A stretch of 64,000 nucleotides of DNA from Marmoricola sp. (GTDB lineage Bacteria; Actinomycetota; Actinomycetes; Propionibacteriales; Nocardioidaceae): the NCBI GenBank assembly GCA_025964775.1, contig JAOPYE010000026.1, positions 62,001-126,000 on the forward strand, read 5' to 3'. This document shows, piece after piece, positions 58,565 through 64,000 of the stretch; the stretch's first letter is position 1, and each line of letters opens with the position of its first letter. Made by a program: the position numbers and the translations under genes. Under the pieces are notes generated by a model. It had not been told where the DNA came from and made no database searches. It saw nothing but the letters and a program-made list of their open reading frames with translations.

Positions 58565-60883
58565 ATGCAGGACGCAGGCTCTACCCACCCGCTCCCGATT
58601 GAGGTCACCAGCTTCGTCGGGCGGCGAGCCGAGCGACAGCAGATCCGAGCCCTTCTCAACGATGCACGCCTGGTCACGTTGACCGGTTTCGGCGGCGTCG
58701 GCAAGACGCGACTTGCGCTCCGGGTCGCCGCTGACCTGCGTCGCGCGTTCCCCGACGGCGTTGCGTTCGTGTCGCTGGCGACACAGAACGACCCTGAGCT
58801 GGTCGCCCAGAGCATCGCAACCGCGCTGGGGCTCCAAGGCCGATCCACCGTTGCTGTGACGTCCGCGCTGGTCGAGTACCTGAGCACCCGCACCATCCTG
58901 GTCGTGTTGGACAACTGCGAACACCTCGTCGATGCCGCCGCAGTGCTCTGCGACACCCTTCTGCGCACTTGTCCTGGGCTCCGGTTGCTAGCCACGAGCC
59001 GCGAGCCCCTCCGCATCCAGGGTGAGGCAGTGCACCCGCTCGCACCGTTGAGCATCCCGGGCCGCGAGGACTCAGGGAGTTCGCTGCTCGAGTTCGAGGC
59101 GGTCAGCTTGTTCCTGGACCGGGCGCGTTCGGTCGTCCCCGACTTCGAGCTCGACAACGACACCCGGGGACCCGTGGCCGGGATCGTCTCGCAGCTCGAG
59201 GGGATCCCGCTGGCCATCGAACTGGCTGCCGGACGACTGCGCGCAATGTCCCCCGCCGAGCTTCAGCGCGATCTGACAGAGCGCTGGGACCTGCTCAACC
59301 GCGGCTCACGAGCAGCACCGGACCGACAGCGGACGATGAAGGCCTGCATCGAGTGGAGCTTCGACCTCTGTACGCCCGAGGAACAGGACCAGTGGGGAAA
59401 CCTCGCGGTCTTCGCCGACGGGTTCGAGATCGACGCCGCCCGTTTCGTCTGCCCGGACGTTGACGTCGACGACGTCCTGCAATCCCTGGTCGAGAAGTCG
59501 ATCGTGATCGCGGAGACCCACCGCGGCCGGACCCGTTTCCGCATGCTCCCGCCGATCCGGTTCCGCGGGCTGAGCCACCTCGCGGACACCGGCGTCCTGG
59601 AGGACGTACGACGGCGACAGCGGGACTGGGTGGTGGATTTCACCGGGCGTGCCAAGCAGGCCTGGCTGGGACCTGAGCAGGTCATGTACATCCACCGACT
59701 CCGCTTGGAGATGGGCAACTACCCGGCCGCCCTGGAGTTCTCGCTGACCGATCCCGGTGGACTGGACGCCGGCCTCCAGATGGGAGCGGACCTGCTCGAG
59801 TTCGGACTCGCCGACGGCTTGTTCCGGGAGGGGCGACTCTGGTTCGACAGGCTCCTGGAACGGCAGCACGAGGACAACGCAGCGCGTGCGTTGGGCCTGC
59901 GGACCGCCTGCTGGTGGGCGGCCATGCAGGGCGATCTGACCCGGGCCGCCGAGCTGCTGGAGGAGGGTCGCGGGATCGCCGAGCGGCTGGGCGGCCACGT
60001 CCAGGTGCTGCTCACCCAGACGTCGGCGTACCTCGCGATGTTCACCGGCGATCTCGACGGCTCGGCGCAGCTGTTCGACGCAGCCATCGCCGGCCTGGAG
60101 AGGTACGACGACCGCGCCCAGCTGGCGCACTCCTACGCACTTTCGGCCCTCAACCACACCTTCCGGGGAGATCCGGAAGCTGCCCTGGCTGCGCACGAGA
60201 GGTGTCGCAAGCTCACCGAGCCGGTCGGCGAGTCGTGGTACCTGTCCTACTCGCTGTGGATCGCTGGCCTGGCGCACTGGACCAAGGGCGATCTGGCCGC
60301 CGCCGAGGATGCCGAGAAAGAGAGCTTGCGCCTCAAGCGCGGCACCGAAGACCGGCTCGGGATCGCGGTCTCGCTCGAGGCCCTCGCCTGGATGTGCGTG
60401 GAGACGGATGCCGCCCGGGCCGCCCGCCTTCTGGGAGCCGCGTCGTCCCAGTTCGAGCGGATCCAGACCTCGACCAGTGCCCTGCCCGGCCTGGACGTCC
60501 TGCACCGTGCCTGCGTCGACCGGGCCCAAGCAATCCTCGGTGCGGACGGGTACGCGAGCCTGCACGACGATGGAGCCGCGATTCCGCCGTTGGCGTCGAT
60601 CGATCTGGCGCTGGCCGAGAGTGCACCAGCCCAGCCGCACGTGGTCAGGGCAAGAGCCCGATCCGGTCCACGCTCGGCCGGCCCTGCGAAGACCGGCCTG
60701 ACCAAGCGTGAGCTCGAGATCGCTGGCCTGGTCGCCCGGGGCCTGTCGAACATGGACATTGCGACCTCGCTGGTGATCTCCAAACGGACAGCGGAGACCC
60801 ACGTCGAGCACATCCTGATCAAGCTCGGGTTCAACAACCGCAACCAGATCGCGGCCTGGGTCACGGACGGCGCAGCGCACTAG
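58565..60883 (+). CDS. Large ATP-binding LuxR-type transcription regulator
   Basis: 772 residues. The N-terminal NTPase has Walker A GFGGVGKT at 41-48, Walker B ILVVLDNCEH near 118 and LLATSREPL near 145, as in AfsR/NB-ARC-like STAND proteins. Residues about 380-640 are TPR-like helical repeats (for example DLTRAAELLEEGRGIAERLG and DPEAALAAHERCRKL). The C-terminal 60 residues are a LuxR/GerE HTH with LTKRELEIAGLVARGLSNMD and SKRTAETHVEHI. Such proteins act as ligand-gated activators. Start: ATG at 58565 is the first after the promoter; the frame is open upstream to 58034 but runs antisense to the SCP2 gene. Target and ligand unknown. Confidence 0.93.
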   Translation: MQDAGSTHPLPIEVTSFVGRRAERQQIRALLNDARLVTLTGFGGVGKTRLALRVAADLRRAFPDGVAFVSLATQNDPELVAQSIATALGLQGRSTVAVTSALVEYLSTRTILVVLDNCEHLVDAAAVLCDTLLRTCPGLRLLATSREPLRIQGEAVHPLAPLSIPGREDSGSSLLEFEAVSLFLDRARSVVPDFELDNDTRGPVAGIVSQLEGIPLAIELAAGRLRAMSPAELQRDLTERWDLLNRGSRAAPDRQRTMKACIEWSFDLCTPEEQDQWGNLAVFADGFEIDAARFVCPDVDVDDVLQSLVEKSIVIAETHRGRTRFRMLPPIRFRGLSHLADTGVLEDVRRRQRDWVVDFTGRAKQAWLGPEQVMYIHRLRLEMGNYPAALEFSLTDPGGLDAGLQMGADLLEFGLADGLFREGRLWFDRLLERQHEDNAARALGLRTACWWAAMQGDLTRAAELLEEGRGIAERLGGHVQVLLTQTSAYLAMFTGDLDGSAQLFDAAIAGLERYDDRAQLAHSYALSALNHTFRGDPEAALAAHERCRKLTEPVGESWYLSYSLWIAGLAHWTKGDLAAAEDAEKESLRLKRGTEDRLGIAVSLEALAWMCVETDAARAARLLGAASSQFERIQTSTSALPGLDVLHRACVDRAQAILGADGYASLHDDGAAIPPLASIDLALAESAPAQPHVVRARARSGPRSAGPAKTGLTKRELEIAGLVARGLSNMDIATSLVISKRTAETHVEHILIKLGFNNRNQIAAWVTDGAAH

Positions 60884-60886
60884 CGA

Positions 60887-62323
60887 CTACGTCAGCGAGC
60901 CCTCGGTCAGTCCGCTTCGCGGCGCGAGTCGGCGCTTGTCCAGCTTTCCGCTGGCGGTCCGCGGCAACTTCGCCGTGATGCTTATCCGGCGCGGAAGCCA
61001 CGCCTCCGGAATCCGCATCCGCAGGTACTCGACCAGTTCCTCCTCGAGCGTGATGCTCGGGCGCAGCGGGTCCGCGACTTCGACGAAGGCGAGCAGATCG
61101 CGAGCTACACCCAACTCACTGACCCACACCACAGCAGCACCGGCCACCAGGGGATGGGTGACCAGCACGTTCTCGATCTCGCGCGGCACCACCAGGCCGC
61201 CTGCCTCTCCAGCAAAGGCCTCGACGTCAACCAGGTAGAGGTACCCGTCGGCGTCGAGGTGTCCGCGTTCCCGGCTCGGCCGGTTGGCGCCCTCGCGCCT
61301 GGTCCGCACCCAGCCCACCACATCGGGCGGCTGGGGCTCCCCGACGTCGTCGACGATCTCGACCAGTCCACGTGGGTCTCGGCCCACCGAGCCCGGCCGG
61401 TCCACGAGTCCCTCGCTGTCCAGCGCTGCGACCACTCCGGATCCCGGGCTCACGAACAGCTGGCGGACCACCGGCCCCCACCCACGGTTGAGGGCGACCA
61501 ACACGTGGCGCGGACAACTCGGTGCGCTCAGAACTGCGACATGGACCGTGTCCGCCGCGACCCGGTCCCAGACTTGCCGCGGCAGCTTTGCCAGTCGGAT
61601 CGCACCCCCCGGCGAGAGATGCACGATCGTGGCTCGGTTCTGCGCAATCGCCTGCAGGAGCCGGTCGGGCGTCGCCCGAAGCAGGGTGACGACGGTTCCT
61701 CCGGCCGCGTAGACCGCCGCCACCAGCTGTGACGACACCGGGTCGGAGACCGGGCAGACAGTGACCAGGACGCTCTCCGGCCCGAGGCCCGAAGCGACTG
61801 ACCCGCCAAGGATCGCCGCCAGTTCGTCGGATGCCGCGTCAGGCACGCCGAACGCAGTCGGGCGCCCGGTCACCGAAGCGGTGTAGTGCACCGTCCCCCG
61901 GGCGGGCGGCGAGTCCGGTGCCGGTGGCGCGGTACTACGGGCGAGGCTCAGCGCGCGGTGGCCGTCGATGACCGCGTCGATCGAGAACCTTGCTGCGACG
62001 TACGGCGTCAGCGGAGGCAGCGACGCCGCCAACTCGGCGTACCGGGCCGAGACGACGAGGACTCGCGCACCGCTGTCATTGAGCACATAGGCAATCTCGT
62101 CGAGCGACAGCGACGGGTCGACCGGAAGCAGGACCAGCCCCGCTCGACGCGCGGCCCAGAGGATCTCCAACGCAGCTGCTGAAGACTCGCTCAGCAGCGC
62201 GACCACATCACCCGGTGCCATCCCTGGCTGACAGAGCACCGACGCAACCCGGGCGACCCGGTCCGCGACGACGTCGTGCGCAAGCACCTGACCGTTCTCG
62301 GTCACCACGGCTGGGGACGTCAC
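60887..62323 (-). CDS. Degenerate AMP-binding (acyl-CoA ligase-like) protein
   Basis: 478 residues with the ANL fold but damaged motifs. The P-loop reads YTASVTGRPTAFGV instead of the normal (Y/F)TSGTTGxPKG, and the later TE motif is replaced by VSPGSGVVAAL. In the hinge the TGD Asp is missing, though HLDADGYLYLVDV remains. The C-terminal lysine in TASGKLDKR is retained. The frame is intact, so this looks like a pseudoenzyme or an altered-activity member, not a broken gene. GTG at 62323 has GGAGG eight bases upstream; an ATG 15 codons earlier has none. It converges with the LuxR gene (stops four bases apart) and lies downstream of the oxidase-subunit cluster. Confidence 0.82.
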   Translation of the reverse strand: MTSPAVVTENGQVLAHDVVADRVARVASVLCQPGMAPGDVVALLSESSAAALEILWAARRAGLVLLPVDPSLSLDEIAYVLNDSGARVLVVSARYAELAASLPPLTPYVAARFSIDAVIDGHRALSLARSTAPPAPDSPPARGTVHYTASVTGRPTAFGVPDAASDELAAILGGSVASGLGPESVLVTVCPVSDPVSSQLVAAVYAAGGTVVTLLRATPDRLLQAIAQNRATIVHLSPGGAIRLAKLPRQVWDRVAADTVHVAVLSAPSCPRHVLVALNRGWGPVVRQLFVSPGSGVVAALDSEGLVDRPGSVGRDPRGLVEIVDDVGEPQPPDVVGWVRTRREGANRPSRERGHLDADGYLYLVDVEAFAGEAGGLVVPREIENVLVTHPLVAGAAVVWVSELGVARDLLAFVEVADPLRPSITLEEELVEYLRMRIPEAWLPRRISITAKLPRTASGKLDKRRLAPRSGLTEGSLT

Positions 62324-62396
62324 TGTGCAATCCTCCGCGCGCGGGACCGCGCTCGGATCCGGGGCCATACGCACGTCACTACGTACTCGCCATTGC

Positions 62397-62687
62397 TCAG
62401 ACCACCAGGAACAGCACAACGAGCACCGTGAAGGTGACGAGCACGTAGCCCTCGAACAACAGCCGAAGGGGCAGCGGAGCGCTCCCGAGCTCCATGAAGT
62501 GGATGCCGACCAGCCGGATCTTGGTGAACGCGATCGCCAGCAGGAGGACCCCGACGGTTGCCGCCCCACCGGCGGTTTGCTCCAGCCCGAGGCCGGCGGT
62601 TGCGAACGTGGCCGAGATCAGCGCGAACCAGACGATGAGTTGGGTGTCGCCGCGGGTACGCCGCAGGGCAGCCAGCACTCGGATCAC
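62397..62687 (-). CDS. Prokaryotic cytochrome c oxidase subunit IV-like (NorF-like) protein
   Basis: 96 residues with three helices (about 16-35, 42-58, 70-93) and FTKIRLVGIHFMEL, typical of bacterial oxidase subunit IV/NorF proteins. The GTG at 62687 overlaps the subunit III stop (GTGA). It probably assists assembly of a heme-copper oxidase or nitric oxide reductase; no catalytic subunit gene is in the window. Confidence 0.85.
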   Translation of the reverse strand: MIRVLAALRRTRGDTQLIVWFALISATFATAGLGLEQTAGGAATVGVLLLAIAFTKIRLVGIHFMELGSAPLPLRLLFEGYVLVTFTVLVVLFLVV

Positions 62688-63295
62688 CTCACCAGGTAGA
62701 GCAGCGGAAAGAGAGCGAGCCAGAGTAGGTCGACCATGTGCCAGTAGCAGGCCCCGCAGTCGACGAAGACTCTCTGCCCGGGCGTGAGCGGCTTGGCCTT
62801 GCGCGCACGGGTCAGCAGGAACGTGAGCAGCACCAGGCCGATCAACAGATGACCGAGATGGATGCCCGTGAAGACGAAGTAGTACATGAAGAAGTCGTTG
62901 CTCTGGGCGGTGTGGCCGTCCCTGATCAGGCTGGCGTACTCCACGGCCTTGACCGCCGCAAACCCGATCCCGCAGGCGATTGCACCGCCGTACAACCCTG
63001 CCGCTCCGGACGAGCCGTTTCTGATCGCCCGGGTCGCCAGGACGACGAACAGGGATCCGGTCAGCAGGAACCCGGTGTTCAGCAGGCCCAGCAGCGGATG
63101 CAGCGCATGCTGCGACGCGATGACCATCGCCGGGTGCTGGCCGTGCAGGACGACGATCGCTCCGAAGAACAGCGCGAAGATCGCCATGTCGCCAAGCAGG
63201 AAGACCCACAGGCCCTCCTCTCCTGGAATTCGGCGCTCCGGGCTGGGGATCTTGTCGTTGGCCTGGATCGAAGGGTCGGCGACGGTCGCACTCAT
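62684..63295 (-). CDS. Cytochrome c oxidase subunit III-like (NorE-like) protein
   Basis: 203 residues with about five helices. GEEGLWVFLLGDMAIFALFF near 23-42, the central FVFTGIHLGHLLIGLVLL and the late CGACYWHMVDLLWLALFPLL are classic subunit III features. The start at 63295 overlaps the upstream membrane protein's stop (ATGA). Its short length and pairing with a subunit IV gene match NorE/NorF arrangements. Function of such pairs outside nitric oxide reductase operons is unclear. Confidence 0.9.
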   Translation of the reverse strand: MSATVADPSIQANDKIPSPERRIPGEEGLWVFLLGDMAIFALFFGAIVVLHGQHPAMVIASQHALHPLLGLLNTGFLLTGSLFVVLATRAIRNGSSGAAGLYGGAIACGIGFAAVKAVEYASLIRDGHTAQSNDFFMYYFVFTGIHLGHLLIGLVLLTFLLTRARKAKPLTPGQRVFVDCGACYWHMVDLLWLALFPLLYLVR

Positions 63296-64000
63296 GCCGC
63301 CACGAGCTCGCCGTGCCGTGGATCCGGTACCGGGTCGGACTCGACGACGCGTGCCGCCTTGATGAACATCACGCCCATGATCACGAAGTACGTTCCGAAG
63401 ACGGTCGCGGCGAGCCAGAACGACAGCAGCCCGTTCCAGGCGAAGGGGCCGGTCTTGAAATACACCAGGATGCAGGCAGGCAGGAAGCAGAACGCCACCC
63501 AGAAGTTGTAGAACCCCAGCCAGCGCGGGAACGCCGGACGGTCGCTCTTGTCGCCGAGGACCGCAACGCCGAACGAGACGGCCTGCGCGATCGCCGGCGG
63601 CCCGTTCATGATGAAGGGGACCCACGCCAGATCGTTGAGTGCCTGGGTCAGCTCAGGCATCCGCTCCGGCCGGTACGCCGCGGCGCCGAGCAGCATGGCC
63701 GGCATGAAGATCGCCACGACGCCGGCTCCCCCGGCGATCAGGTTGACGGCGAAGAGCGGTGCGAACGGGCCTTCCATCCTGCGCACGTGGGTCGCCATGA
63801 GTGCCGCGAACGGGATCGTCAGACCCGCCCCGAACATCACCAGCACCGCCATCGTCCGGATCCCGTTGGCGTGGGTGGCGTAGTAGCGGGCGACCTCGGT
63901 CGCGTTCTCACTCGGCGGGATCGGCGGGATCCAGCCGGCGGCGATGATGCCGCCGAACAGGACGAACACGAAGAGGATCCCGCAACTCGCGCAGGCGATC
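63292..64000 (-). CDS. Multi-pass membrane protein upstream of NorE-like gene (5' end cut)
   Basis: The reading frame continues to the right edge, so the N-terminus is missing; about 235 residues are visible. There are roughly six hydrophobic segments, with GWIPPIPPSENATEVARYYA between the first two and PERMPELTQALNDLAWVPFI between the third and fourth. I do not recognise a named family with certainty. It is translationally coupled to the NorE-like gene, so it is probably a membrane partner of that oxidase-like complex. A GTG at 63969 is in frame, but coding-like residues (ACASCGILF) precede it. Confidence 0.8.
   Translation of the reverse strand, partial: IACASCGILFVFVLFGGIIAAGWIPPIPPSENATEVARYYATHANGIRTMAVLVMFGAGLTIPFAALMATHVRRMEGPFAPLFAVNLIAGGAGVVAIFMPAMLLGAAAYRPERMPELTQALNDLAWVPFIMNGPPAIAQAVSFGVAVLGDKSDRPAFPRWLGFYNFWVAFCFLPACILVYFKTGPFAWNGLLSFWLAATVFGTYFVIMGVMFIKAARVVESDPVPDPRHGELVAA

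Noticed and set aside
1-64000. CRISPR arrays, tRNA/rRNA genes, transposases, integrases or phage genes
   Set aside because: None seen on reading both strands; no regular spaced repeats, no cloverleaf that I could support and no transposase motifs.

Overview
The window is G+C-rich DNA (roughly two thirds G+C by eye) from an actinobacterium. Genes are packed tightly, with ATGA/GTGA stop-start overlaps and GTG/TTG starts. The family content fits a lipid-, steroid- or aromatic-degrading actinomycete such as Nocardioidaceae or a mycolic-acid genus: Mce import loci with an MceG-type ATPase, WS/DGAT, a CYP125-like P450, an F420-type LLM oxidoreductase and KstR2-like TetR regulators. The genus cannot be fixed from the sequence alone. 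I see no rRNA, tRNA, CRISPR array, insertion sequence or phage gene, and no gene-free stretch longer than about 180 bases.

Layout. (1) 1-884, minus: start of one Mce locus (yrbEA and the first codons of yrbEB) running off the left edge. (2) 1057-3581, plus: CitE-like lyase, MaoC hydratase, KstR2-like TetR. (3) 5035-3585, minus: [3Fe-4S] ferredoxin and its FAD reductase. (4) 8821-5120, minus: SnoaL/crotonase fusion, acyl-CoA dehydrogenase, phytoene-desaturase-like flavoprotein. (5) 17519-8852, minus: acyl-CoA ligase, Rieske oxygenase alpha and beta, a small protein, CoA transferase, thiolase, HMG-CoA-synthase-like/DUF35 fusion and SCPx-type thiolase. (6) 17642-19402, plus: APH-like kinase and EthR-like TetR. 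(7) 24545-19404, minus: MaoC, SDR, three crotonases, acyl-CoA ligase. (8) 24646-28447, plus: SDR and second KstR2-like TetR, then thiolase and acyl-CoA dehydrogenase. (9) 28448-31449: HSD17B4-like SDR, metallo-beta-lactamase hydrolase, SCP2 protein, TetR. (10) 35693-31474, minus: acyl-CoA ligase, P450, aldehyde dehydrogenase. (11) 35835-39136, plus: WS/DGAT, SDR, LLM oxidoreductase. (12) 39158-42696: two AveC-like membrane proteins and two TetRs. (13) 57894-42744, minus: a 15-kb Mce operon holding two permeases, its own MceG-like ATPase, six Mce proteins, an MMPL transporter, a PpiC-type isomerase, a small zinc-site membrane protein and a third AveC-like protein. (14) 57982-64000: SCP2 protein, large LuxR regulator, a degenerate AMP-binding protein and a NorE/NorF-like oxidase-subunit cluster cut by the right edge.

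How it fits together. Mce permeases would import a hydrophobic substrate. CoA ligases activate it, P450/ALDH and the Rieske oxygenase oxidise terminal or ring carbons, and several sets of dehydrogenases, hydratases, SDRs and thiolases carry out beta-oxidation-like or retro-aldol steps. Two families of palindromic sites sit almost only in promoter gaps. Motif 1, CATAAC-N4-(C/G)TTATG, has five good copies and one weak copy. Motif 2, AATCTA-N3-TAGATT, has three good copies and one weak copy. They suggest two regulons, each tied to one of two paralogous KstR2-like TetRs. Motif 1 links the ferredoxin/reductase pair to the distant P450 operon. The substrate is not identified by the sequence.
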